Source: Bradyrhizobium sp. RP6 (lineage in GTDB: Bacteria > Pseudomonadota > Alphaproteobacteria > Rhizobiales > Xanthobacteraceae). Taken from it: a stretch of DNA of 64,000 nt. The notes under the pieces are model-generated. The model was not told where the DNA came from and made no database searches. It was given only the letters and a program-made list of their open reading frames with translations. Within the stretch, counting starts at the first letter, position 1. Each line of letters starts with the position of its first letter. A program made the translations under genes and the position numbers. Shown one piece after another: positions 38,110 to 47,600 of this stretch. Location of the stretch: positions 1-64,000 of the forward strand of contig NZ_RQIT01000013.1 of NCBI RefSeq assembly GCF_003837805.1. Direction: 5' to 3'.

Positions 38110-38388
38110 CTAGCGCCCGCTCCTGGCCCAACCCGGACTCTCGCCGCCCTCGGCGTCACGGCGGCTCTGGGGCAAACCGGAGCTAAGCCCGATGCCGTTG
38201 AGGTCGGCCTCACTGAGCGCCAGATCAGAGAGCCTCGTCACCCTCACGCCATCGGCTCGGGCACCGCGCTGCCGTAGCACCGTCTCGCGCTCTTGGGCAT
38301 AGGCCCCGCGTAACAGGACCAAAAATTTGTACCGATCGGGTTGCGAAAGCGTCCGCCAAGCCCGCCATGCCTGTTCCAGCTTGGTCAT
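38110..38388 (-). CDS. Small hypothetical protein (92 residues)
   Basis: Begins MTKLEQAWRAWRTLSQPDRYKFLVLLRGAYAQERETVL, an amphipathic helical N-terminal half; the C-terminal half is polar and low in structure. No family is recognised. It follows the NepR-like gene by 108 bp on the same strand. Helical pattern and length suggest a real protein. Confidence 0.5.
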   Translation of the reverse strand: MTKLEQAWRAWRTLSQPDRYKFLVLLRGAYAQERETVLRQRGARADGVRVTRLSDLALSEADLNGIGLSSGLPQSRRDAEGGESPGWARSGR

Positions 38389-38496
38389 CGACCCTCATCC
38401 TTCTGAATTCGCGAGATTACCCGCGCAAGTAAAGTCGGAAGAGGCCGCGGTCAGATACGCGAAATGGCGGCGGTCGCGCGTCCCCGCGCTTCAAGG

Positions 38497-38784
38497 TCAG
38501 CTTCGGAGGACCCGCCAAAGCGCCGACACAAAACTCCAGAGTGGCCGGGGTGACGCATCGTCTTGGCGATCCGGCGGGTCCGTCGGTGCGTCGCCATCCA
38601 ATTCGGTCAGCTGCTCCACCATACTTTGCAGTCGCAATGGTAGCGGAGTGAGATCGTCCGTGAGGGTGCCGCGAAGTCGCTCACCAATTTCGTTGCAGAT
38701 CGCCCGGCGATGCTCCGGATGATCTAAACTTGGCGGATGGACCACGGGCGCGGTCGAAGGGGTATCTGCCATGGCTGCCACCAT
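38497..38784 (-). CDS. NepR-like small protein, possible anti-sigma factor
   Basis: About 95 residues. The core EIGERLRGTLTDDLTPLP followed by LRLQSMVEQLTELD fits the NepR pattern (IG..LR.........P.P..L..L...L), in which two helices clamp the EcfG general stress sigma factor. The tail PLWSFVSALWRVLRS is hydrophobic. No ecfG or phyR lies beside it, which weakens the call. The start could be 38784 or 38772. Confidence 0.4.
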   Translation of the reverse strand: MVAAMADTPSTAPVVHPPSLDHPEHRRAICNEIGERLRGTLTDDLTPLPLRLQSMVEQLTELDGDAPTDPPDRQDDASPRPLWSFVSALWRVLRS

Positions 38785-38972
38785 TGGCCCTGACGTGCAC
38801 CGCCTCCTTGCCGTGCACGGATGATCCTGCCGCCACCGTGGTAACGTGCGACATGCCACCTTGATCCCGACCCTGTACCGATACTGTTGCTCTGAGCGTT
38901 CGAAGTTTTCCGTTCGCCAAAAACCAGGTTTCCCATGTTACCTTGCCTTCCCGCGTGGCTTGGAGGCAACAA

Positions 38973-39194
38973 ATGTCTACTTACCTGCGATTACAAACCG
39001 CCAATTTAAAGCCGGAAATGGTCAGCCGCATCACGGCAGCTTACGAGCATGCGCTCCAAACGCTTTGCGTTAAGGATCGCGACGACCCGCTCACGGAGAT
39101 GGTCGCAGGCAAGGTCATCAGGATCGCCCGCACGGAGATCCTCGCCCCGGCAGAGATTGCGGCTTTGGCGATCAAGGAACTCGAAATGAGTTAG
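38973..39194 (+). CDS. Small hypothetical protein (73 residues)
   Basis: Starts MSTYLRLQTANLKPEMVSRI after a strong GGAGG (38962-38966) with ideal spacing. The pattern F/L-x-PE-x-x..ITAAYEHALQTLCV...AGKVIRIARTE...AEIAALAIKEL resembles a common family of small rhizobial orphans of unknown function. It is predicted to be mostly helical. Divergent from the NepR-like gene. Confidence 0.65.
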   Translation: MSTYLRLQTANLKPEMVSRITAAYEHALQTLCVKDRDDPLTEMVAGKVIRIARTEILAPAEIAALAIKELEMS

Positions 39195-39528
39195 GCATCG
39201 TGTGACTAACGAGATTTGGAACCCGAAACATTCCGACATCGCGAGGTTAGCTATTGGGCTTCCGGGCTTCGCAATATGCGAGGCACGCCATGATCTTTTT
39301 ACTGTCGGGCGAAGCAATTCTCATGGTCGCCATCATGGGCTCACTGTCCTAATCGGGATTTCGCTTTTCGCCTCGATCGGAATGTTCTGAGAGAGCCGCG
39401 CCCGGGAGAACGCCTCCAAGTCCTGCCGAAATTTTTCGCCGGTTCCCGCGACCGTGGGACCTGCCTTCCACGGAACTAATTTTCAGCCTACAAAATTGTC
39501 TTGTCGTCAGCGATGGAGGATTGTCGCC
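39195..39528. other. Gene-poor gap
   Basis: A 62-codon frame at 39202-39390 starts without a ribosome-binding site and shows no family pattern, so I do not call it. Nothing else is recognised. Confidence 0.4.
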
Positions 39529-39702
39529 ATGAGAATCGAATATCTCTCTGCGACTGTGATAGCTTTTCTTGCCGCTGGTACCGCGCTGGCCGTCAATTTT
39601 CTCGGCTCGCCGCCTACCCAAATGCAGTCCACGCCGACGATGCAAGTGGCAGACCGACTAGCTGCGTCGGTCGATCCATTCTTGCATCGATCGGGTGGGT
39701 AA
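39529..39702 (+). CDS. Small single-span membrane or exported peptide (57 residues)
   Basis: MRIEYLSATVIAFLAAGTALAVNFLG is a short basic start plus hydrophobic helix, followed by a polar tail ending PFLHRSGG. GGAGG at 39511-39515 supports the ATG at 39529. It may be an anchored peptide or a secreted one with weak cleavage after ALA. Function unknown. Confidence 0.5.
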   Translation: MRIEYLSATVIAFLAAGTALAVNFLGSPPTQMQSTPTMQVADRLAASVDPFLHRSGG

Positions 39703-40015
39703 CAGGCGGCGTTGCAGCCAGCGGTGCTTGCATCCTGCGGTAAGTCATTTCGCGCTGTAGTTGGATTTTTATCCGCGCAGCAGCGCTCCTAGGTTGTTTG
39801 ACGAAGTTCTGCTGAAACAGAACGCTGCTACAATATATTTCATTGGCTGGCCCTGTTCTTTCTCGTGCCGACATCCAAGTCAGCCAATTGCGCCGTGCCG
39901 ACGCTCAAACACAAGCTGTGAATGGGCTCACATTGAGCAGCGATCAACGAGTCAAGGTCATCCGAAAATTCGGTAGTGGAAATTCTACGATCATTTTCAA
40001 ACGACGGGGGCAACC
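39703..40015. other. Gene-poor gap
   Basis: Overlapping short frames lack ribosome-binding sites and family patterns. No stem-loop, repeat or promoter motif stands out. Confidence 0.4.
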
Positions 40016-40201
40016 ATGCCCGCCATATTCGACCTGCTCTATCGCGAATACTGCCGCGCCCGCCTGGCTGAAATGCGGAAGCAGCTTCTGATCGTGGGAC
40101 AAGATCCTGAAGGCATACAAGCCGATTGTGATCATGCTGATCAGGGAAGCGTCGGCAGAGCAGACACGCAGTACGAAATCAGCCACGGCGTGCCGAATTG
40201 A
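40016..40201 (+). CDS. Small hypothetical protein (61 residues)
   Basis: MPAIFDLLYREYCRARLAEMRK forms a convincing amphipathic helix; the rest is polar and acidic. A GGGGG stretch precedes the ATG. The start resembles small rhizobial orphan proteins. No function can be inferred. Confidence 0.45.
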   Translation: MPAIFDLLYREYCRARLAEMRKQLLIVGQDPEGIQADCDHADQGSVGRADTQYEISHGVPN

Positions 40202-40331
40202 AGCGGCCGCGAGACATGGGATTCTCCTCGACTTCGCAATAGCCAACCAAGCGGCGATGGTTCGGGACACCCAGTTGCGTACGGACTAAGATAGTAACCG
40301 CGCAGTCATCTCGGTTGTGAGGGCTCAACTC

Positions 40332-40616
40332 ATGACGAAACACTTTTCGAAACGCATTGTGATCGATGTGCTTGTAGTCGCCATATCTTTGATGACAATC
40401 ACGATTGCAGCGACATCGTTGGGCGCGCCCATCGTTGCAGGGATTGCTGCTTCTATTCCAGGCCCATTCCTTTTCGCGACGGAAAGGACACTTGCAGGCG
40501 CCGGGCCGAGCAAACCGACGCTCGCCCGCGCGCCAACGGATTGTCGGGTTCGATCTGCTCCTCTGCAATGGAAGGTGGACTGGCTTTTCGGGCCGCCTGC
40601 GGCTCCCTTACGATGA
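40332..40616 (+). CDS. Doubtful small membrane protein (94 codons)
   Basis: The frame starts MTKHFSKRIVIDVLVVAISL with a hydrophobic stretch to about residue 45, which could be one or two membrane helices, then becomes basic and proline-rich without pattern. No strong ribosome-binding site. Its 3' end overlaps the next frame by 4 bp. Confidence 0.3.
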   Translation: MTKHFSKRIVIDVLVVAISLMTITIAATSLGAPIVAGIAASIPGPFLFATERTLAGAGPSKPTLARAPTDCRVRSAPLQWKVDWLFGPPAAPLR

Positions 40617-41005
40617 ATTCTCCGCCCAGGGCCGCCGACCCGCTGCCCTTGAGGCTTAACGGAAAGGGCAAGCGGACGATTGCTCGCGTTTGCCGCGCCG
40701 TGATCGCCCTCGGCCATGTCGAAGATCTCTGTGAAGTAGCTTACATGCCCTCGCTCGTGGCGCGCGCTAATGTGAGGAAGGTTCTTACGGAGGCCCCAAT
40801 GCTTGCAGCAATCAAATGGAACTCCCGACATAGTGCTCGCGAATGGGTAATGATGGCTGCGGCGCTTGTCGTCCGCGCGCAGGCAAACCGGCAGAACGGC
40901 GAAAGGAAGCAAAAGCAGCCACTCTGGAAGCAGTTCGACGACACCCATCATTGGAACTCAACGGCGGAGGAATGGGTCCCTAACCCAGACCGATCAACTT
41001 CCTAA
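40613..41005 (+). CDS. Hypothetical protein (130 codons), low support
   Basis: The frame reads MNSPPRAADPLPLRLNGKGK and continues with helical segments (RAVIALGHVEDLCEVAYM; REWVMMAAALVVRAQANRQNGE) to a tryptophan-rich acidic tail. Third codon positions are moderately GC-rich in this frame, favouring coding. A competing minus-strand frame of 208 codons covers the same place but shows no better pattern. Confidence 0.35.
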   Translation: MNSPPRAADPLPLRLNGKGKRTIARVCRAVIALGHVEDLCEVAYMPSLVARANVRKVLTEAPMLAAIKWNSRHSAREWVMMAAALVVRAQANRQNGERKQKQPLWKQFDDTHHWNSTAEEWVPNPDRSTS

Positions 41006-41370
41006 ATACTTGCGAACGCCGTGGTACCGGGCAGGGCGATGGAAGTTCTGTCAGCAAGACTGGCGGGATATCCATTCGGCGAGTTCAACGATTGGGACCG
41101 ACTGCTTGCCAGTCTGATTGAACGAGTGGCTTACCCCATCCACGCGTGGACGAATCCTTTGGCTTGGCCTCCCAGCAATGCCTTTGAGCCTCGCCCGTCG
41201 CCGTTCTAAAGTGGCGTTACGGTGTCTAGCCAACATGATCCACGAACGCTTGATGTCGGATAATGACCCCGTGGCCGCTCAATCAGACGCCGCGATGTCT
41301 GCCTCTGGGAGATGAGCTGACCGTCTCCGGTAAGTTCTCGAGGGCGGCCTTTGACCCAAAGCAGCCGACC
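41006..41370. other. Gene-poor gap
   Basis: No frame with a ribosome-binding site or family pattern. It separates the plus-strand orphans from the minus-strand methyltransferase gene. Confidence 0.4.
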
Positions 41371-42189
41371 TCAGTGAACTGAGGCGGTCACCACGAATGA
41401 TTGCTGCGGAAACGTTAGCTTGTCTCCGGCCAGCATCGGGGTGGCGAGGTGGGAGGCGGCGTCATCTGCAATCGACGTGATCAGATTTTCCCGTTCAGGC
41501 GCATCTTTGCCCTTCAAGAGCCCAGCCATTGGCGTCGCCGTGAGCTGAAAGCGAACATAATCCAGCATCGAGGGAAACGTGATTTGTTTTGTTACTGTGG
41601 CTACGTTGACAAGATCGAAGCCGGCCTGCTTCGCCCAACTGCCTATCTCCTGCGCATCGCAACTAAGGTGCTCCGAACGTTTAGTTTGCGAAGCCTCTTC
41701 GCCTAGATATTTATCTAGTGCCCGCACAAACGCGTACGCTGCCGGCGTCTTCTCGATTGCGCTGTAGACGCTGAATCCCGCGCGACCTCGCGGCTTCAGT
41801 ACCCGTACCATTTCCCGCAGGGCCAGCGACCGATCCGGGAAGAATTGTAGCCCCAGCTGACATAGCACGACGTCAAAACTTCGTGCATCGAAAGGTAGAT
41901 CAAGTGCGCTGCCCTCAATCCATTCGACAGAACCAGACTTTGCGCGTGCCACGGCCAGCATCGCCTTATTGAGGTCAATTCCAACGATGCGTCCGGCATG
42001 CCCACGCTGCTGCGCCAGTCGGGCCACGACGCCTGTTCCGCAGGCAACGTCTAGCATGCTATCTCCCCGGCCTGGCGCGACGCGGTCGAGCAAGTCATTC
42101 GCCCATAGGGAAGTGATAGCCGGTACGAGATAACGTTCGTAAAGCTCCGGAGCGCTGGCGTCCATTTGCCAATGTTCATGGACCGACAT
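41371..42189 (-). CDS. Class I SAM-dependent methyltransferase
   Basis: A 272-residue methyltransferase. Motif I is MLDVACGTGVVARLA (about 44-58), followed by GIDLNKAMLAVAR (motif II), ALDLPFDARSFDVVLCQLGLQFF (motif III/IV) and LREMVRVLKPRGRAGFSVY. This arrangement is that of UbiE/Methyltransf_11-type enzymes. The acceptor is unknown. The gene stands alone in the accessory stretch. Confidence 0.85.
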   Translation of the reverse strand: MSVHEHWQMDASAPELYERYLVPAITSLWANDLLDRVAPGRGDSMLDVACGTGVVARLAQQRGHAGRIVGIDLNKAMLAVARAKSGSVEWIEGSALDLPFDARSFDVVLCQLGLQFFPDRSLALREMVRVLKPRGRAGFSVYSAIEKTPAAYAFVRALDKYLGEEASQTKRSEHLSCDAQEIGSWAKQAGFDLVNVATVTKQITFPSMLDYVRFQLTATPMAGLLKGKDAPERENLITSIADDAASHLATPMLAGDKLTFPQQSFVVTASVH

Positions 42190-42740
42190 TGGTCACCCAA
42201 TTCTATGGGATAAGCGAAAAATCACTGCCGCGGTATCAATCCGGATGCTGACCGACTTGGTGAGAAAGAGCAAGTAGGCGGAAGACCGCTTATGGCCCTA
42301 GCAGACGGACCAAGGGCTTGCGCCAAAGTCGGCTATCAAGGGCGAAGCGGACTGGATTTGGTGCCGGCGAACTTTTCGCCTTTTGACCCGTTCGGGACGT
42401 TCAAGGGCCGGCAATACTGGCTCGGCGAGCGCACAAACCTCAATGGCTGGGGCTCGTTATCGAGGGCGCAGGTGCGGCGCTGTTTATAACCGCTCCGAAG
42501 CCATGGCCGCGAGCCGGGACATCGGCACCTTCGAATGGACCGTTTGCGGAGCAACGATGGAGACGTGGAATACGGCTTGAACCGGCAGTCTCAGCCGACG
42601 GCCTTCGATATCGCCCGTTGTGGTCCAACAATGACTGCGAAAACCCTTACAAGAGGGGACAAGCTCACGCACCATTTAGTGCGTCGCGTAGGGTCTCGAT
42701 CAAGTTCACCGGAGAAGCGCTCAGGAAATAGCCGACCGCG
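42190..42740. other. 551-bp region without recognised gene
   Basis: Several 60-90-codon frames exist on both strands but none has a ribosome-binding site or family pattern. It lies between the methyltransferase start and the end of the interrupted multicopper oxidase gene, and may be remnant sequence of a lost gene. Confidence 0.4.
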
Positions 42741-44174
42741 TCATGCGTAGGCAATCAGCCCGGCGAAGCCTTCGTCCATGTGGTCTTGGTGATGGCAATG
42801 GAAGAAGGTCGGTCCGGGGTCGTCGGCGACGAAATCGACCTCGGCGGTGGAGTATCTCGGCATGCTGATCGTGTCCTTGATCACCCCGGACGTCCGCTTG
42901 TCCCCGACCTTCGTGATCTCGAACGAGTGGCGATGCAGGTGCACGGGATGCTCGTCGCCGCTGTTGTTGTTCAGCACCAGGCGGTATCGCCTTCCCTTGA
43001 CGACCGTGAAGAGCGGATTCGTGTCCGGCCAGGATTTTCCGTTGATGGTCCATCGATTGTAACCACCCCTTCCGCCCGGAATTTTCTCGAACTCGAGGCC
43101 GATCGTCTCGTCGGGCGATGCCGCCGGCACATCGGGACGCCCGAATGCGGCGTAGTCCCATTTCGATTTCGCCGGCGCCGACCAGGTCGGCTCGCCGCTG
43201 CGGCCAGCGTATTCGACGACCACGCCCATTCCCATGTTGCGGTCCTCGTCCTCCGTCGAGCCGAACACCCAGACGCCGGGATTGTTCATCTCCACGATCA
43301 CGTCGGCGCGCTCGGCGACGTCGAGTTTCAGGACATCGACGGTCGCCGACGTCGGGACCGGATTGCCGTCGAGCGCCAGCACCTCGAAGCGATGTCCCGG
43401 CAGCGCCAGCGAGATCCCCATATTGCCGCTCGCGTTGAGCACCCGGAAGAGCACGCGGTCGCCCTCGCGTACGCGGATCGGCTCGCCGTGGCCGAGCATG
43501 CGATCGCCGAGGGTCGCCGCGTGATACATGACCTCCAGCCCGTTGTCCGGCGGCGGCCCCTTCTTGATGTCCTGCATACTGACCCAATGACCGTCCCAGT
43601 GATGGGCGGCAAGCAACACCTCCCGGTCTTAGCCGCCGGGATCGCCGGCGGCTGGCTCGACGATCAGGAATCCGAACTCGCCCGTATAGGTGCTCTTGTT
43701 CAGATCGGTCATGGCCATCGCGTGGCTGTGGTACCAGCGGGTCCCTGAGGGTTTCGCGACATACTCGTAGGTCAAGGATCTGCCGGGCTCGATGATCGGC
43801 GAGCCTTCTTCCGTCGCTCCATCCTGCTCCGACGGAATCATCAGGCCGTGGGAGTGGATCAAGTTGGGGTAGCCGGAATCGTTGGTGACCTCGATCCGGA
43901 CGGGCTGGCCTTCCCTCACCCGCAGCGCGGGACCGGGAACAGTGCCGTTGTAGGCCGTGGTCTTGATGATCTTTCCGGGCGCGATCTCCAGCGAGATCGG
44001 TGCGATCCTGATCTTGTGGTCGACTGTCTTGTTCAGCGTCTGAGCACGAACGAGCGGGAGGGCCTTGGCAGTCATGAGCGACAATGCACCGGCCTGCGCG
44101 CCGCGAAGCAGCGTTCTCCGGCTGACGAGCGGCTGTCTCCGAAGGCCGTCTCCACGTCGATCGATATTCGTCAT
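42741..44174 (-). pseudogene. Multicopper oxidase gene interrupted by an in-frame TAA
   Basis: From the ATG at 44174 (after GGAGAGGTGGAG) the frame gives a Tat leader (SRRTLLRGAQAGALSL) and a first cupredoxin domain with LIHSHGL and WYHSHAM, then meets TAA at 43629-43631. The same frame continues as DREVLLAAHHWDG and encodes the rest, including EHPVHLHRHSFEI and FFHCHHQDHMDEG. All copper-ligand motifs survive, so a single Tyr-to-ochre change (family pattern YDREVLL) is the only visible lesion. Either a recent pseudogene, or two polypeptides if translation restarts at GTG 43619. Confidence 0.85.
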
Positions 44175-44553
44175 CGCTCCACCTCTCCGTCGGACGCCAT
44201 GGACTAGCACCGGTCGATCGCTCCGCGACAGACGGGCGGGGGGCTCACGCCAACAAAAGAAATTGAGTTCGGACCCCGTTTTTTCAGGAACCGACGAGAG
44301 GTGACCCCAAGCTGGCATCATGCGTGTCTTAGGCAAGTTCGGCTGGCGAACAGCAATGTAGGCGAGGACACGGCGCTGCAGCTGTGATGTCGGCTATTGG
44401 ATCATGCCGACGACGGCAATCACGGCTGACTGGAAATGACGGACGCATCGCCCAATGACTCATTTCAGACATTTGCATCGGAGGTTGCGCGCAACAAAAG
44501 GGCAGGCTGGCAGCGAGGCTCTGGCAGGCATCGACGCCGGCATCTTTTGCGAA

Positions 44554-44585
44554 GAACCACGGAACGCTGTTGCGTTCCGTGGTTC
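44554..44585. terminator. Perfect 14-bp stem after the RTX gene
   Basis: GAACCACGGAACGC-TGTT-GCGTTCCGTGGTTC lies 19 bp beyond the RTX stop codon. The stem is uninterrupted and GC-rich; no T-run follows on the minus strand. It is probably the transcript end of the 8.5-kb gene. The remaining gap, 44175-44553, holds only weak frames and the promoter side of the oxidase gene. Confidence 0.7.
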
Positions 44586-44603
44586 GGTTCAGTCCGCGAT
44601 GGA

Positions 44604-47600
44604 TCAGACGAAGCGGAAGTCGTCTGCCGAGAGCGAGGCCATCTGCAGATTGGCCAGCGTCACCGTGTTGTCGGCATCGAGCGTCAGGACGACGTTGTTG
44701 CCGACCTGCGCGGTATGCGACATCATCTCAGTGAAGTCGGCGAACAGGCTGCTTGAGAATTGCAGCACGTCGGCCGAGGCACCGGTGGTGGCGAAGTCGG
44801 TGACGGTGTCCTTGCCGAAGCCCGCTGCGAACATGAACACGTCGGCGCCCGAGCCGCCGGACAGGATGTCGTTGCCGGCATCGCCCGCGAGGATGTCGGC
44901 ACCCGAACCACCCTTGATGGTGTCGTTCCCGGCACCACCATTCAGCGTGTCGTTCTCGGAGCCGCCATCGATGTTGTCGTCGCCGTCGCCGCCAGAGACA
45001 ACGTCGACACCCGAACCGCCCTTCAACGTGTCCTTGCCGACGCCACCCTCGATCATGTCATTGCCGGAGCCACCGTCGACGCCGTCGTCGCCGTCGCCGC
45101 CGCGCAACGTATCATTGCCGGCACCACCGGCGATGACGTCGTTGCCGGCCCCGCCATCGAGCATGTCGGCGCCGTTGCCGCCTGTGAGATGGTCCGCACC
45201 GGCACCGAGCACGAAGCCCTCGATGCCGCTGAAGTGGTCGGTGCCAATGCCTGCGCCGGTCGCGGTGCCGGACACCAGGTTGATCGTGACCGCACCGGTG
45301 GCATCGGACAGATCCAAGATATCCTGACCGCAGCCGCCGTCGATGGTGTCGTCACCGGCACCGCCTCGGAGTACGTCGTCGCCGAGGCCGCCGAGCAGCA
45401 CGTCGTCACCCGCGCCGCCGATCAGCAGGTCGTCGCCGAGGCCGCCGTTCAGTGTGTTGGCTCCGGCCGAGCCGATCAGCGTGTCGCCAAACACCGTGCC
45501 GACGGCGTTCTCGATCCCGGCGAGATGGTCGGCGCCCGGGAGATAGCCGGGATAGTAGGCAAGCCCGGACTCGAGGTCGATCGTCAGCTCGAACAGGATG
45601 TGACTGTAGTCGATGGTGTCGACGCCGTCGCCGCCGTCGTAGCGATCCAGACCATGGCCGCCGATGAAGATATCGTCGCCGGCGCCGCCGAACACCAGAT
45701 CGTTGCCGATGCCGCCGACGATCGTATCGCTGCCGTTGGTCCCGATCACCAGGTTCCAGTAGCCGTCCGAGAAGCCGAGACTCTCGATGTTGCTCAGCGT
45801 GTCGGTCCCGTCCTGTCCGACGTGATCGACGACCATGATGCTACCGCCATCGTTGAGGGTGATGGCGTATCCGTCGATCGCGCCGGAGAAGGCCGCGATG
45901 TCGGCCCCCGCGCCGCCGTCGATGGTGTCGTCGCCGGCACCACCAATGATCAGATCGTCGCCGTCGTTGCCGTAGATCTCGTCGTTGCCGGCATCGCCGT
46001 AGACAGTGTCGTTGCCCTGGTTGGCGTAGATCCGATCGTTCCCTTCGCCGCCGTGGATGGTGTCGTTACCGAACGAGGTGTAAATCTCGTCGTTCCCGGC
46101 ACCGCCGTCGATTTCCATGTTGGTCGAGATCCAGTCGTTGGAGATCAAGATATCGTTGCCGTTGCCGAGCAGGATCTGGCCCTGGATATCGGAGCCGATC
46201 CAGATGTTGACGAAGTCGTCGCCGGCGCCGAGATCGACCTTGCCGACGATCTTGCCGGTGTTGCCGAGCCTGTCGTTGCCGTCGCCGAAGCTGACGTCGC
46301 CGGTGATGACGCCAGAGCTCTGGTTGATCAGCTCGTCGGCACCGGCGCCGAGCAGGACGTCGCCGGTGATGATGGCGCGGTTGACGATCAGATCGTCACC
46401 CTCGCCCATGTTCACCGCTGATCCGCCGGTGGCGGTGATCGAGCCGTCATTGCTCAGCGTGTCGCTGCCGCCGCCCATCGAGACGCCGCCGACGATCTGA
46501 CCGGTGGCGCTGTTGGTGAGGCTGTCGGCATAGGTGCCGACCAGGTTGATCGCCTCGTCGCCGCGCAGATCGAACCGCTCCGCATCCTCGGGGGTGACCC
46601 CTTCCGGACCGTGGCCGTCGCCCTTGATCAGGCCGTGGTTGACGATGGTCGTCACCCCCAGCGCGTTGGCGTTGCTGGAGTTGTCGACCTGGACCGCACG
46701 GCCGTAGCCGTAGATCTCGCCGCCGGCATTGTTGACGATGCTGCCGCCGCCGATCGCGATCGCTTCGGAGACGTTCGGCTCGCCGTCGTGATAGCCGTCG
46801 GCGCCGAGGCCCGAGATCTTGCCATAGTTCACGATCTGCACCAGACCGTCGACATCGATGGCGTCGCCGTCGCTGTCGGACAGTTCGGCCGAGCGGCCCT
46901 CCATCACGCCGTGGTTGGTGATGAACGCCCTCTGCGCTTCGGTTCCGTCGGTGTCGAGATTCACCGCCGAGCCGTTGCGGCCGATCATGGTGCCGAGGTT
47001 GAGAATGGTGACGGCGTTGTCACCGGTTACGGCATGACGCGAAGCTTCCATCCAGCCGCTGGCATAGTTGTTGACCTTGCCGCCGGTGTCGCTCTGGAAG
47101 TCGATCAGGTCGCCTCCGCCCACGAAGGTCGGATCCGTCGTGATCGTCCCCCAGTTGTTGACGACACCGTTAGTGCCCGGGCGGATCACGTCGGTATCGC
47201 TGCCGTGCTGGCGGATGACGCCCCCGGCAAGGTTGTTGATCACCGCCGACGCGCCGTTGTTGTCGAAGGTGCGGAAATCGAGGACGCGGCCGCTCGCTTC
47301 GATCACGCCGGCGTTGTTGACGATGATGGTCGCGTCGGCGTGACCGGCCCGTTCCGGGGTCAGCGCGCCGCGCACGACGCCGCCGGCCTGGTTGTTGAGG
47401 GTCACCGAGCCCGTCGCCCCCGCCGTGGTGGTGAGCGCACGGGTCGAGCCCGTGATCTCGCCGGCATTGTCGATGACCGCGTTGCCACCGCCCTGCCAGA
47501 CGACCGCGTTGCCGGACACCGAGAGCGCGCCGCCGGCCTCGATGGCGACATGGTCGTTGTTGTCCACGACGAGGCTCGAAGCCAGCGTCGCGCCGCCCTG

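Noticed and set aside
40325..40951. 208-codon minus-strand frame
   Set aside because: No ribosome-binding site, no family pattern, and the plus-strand frames look at least as coding.
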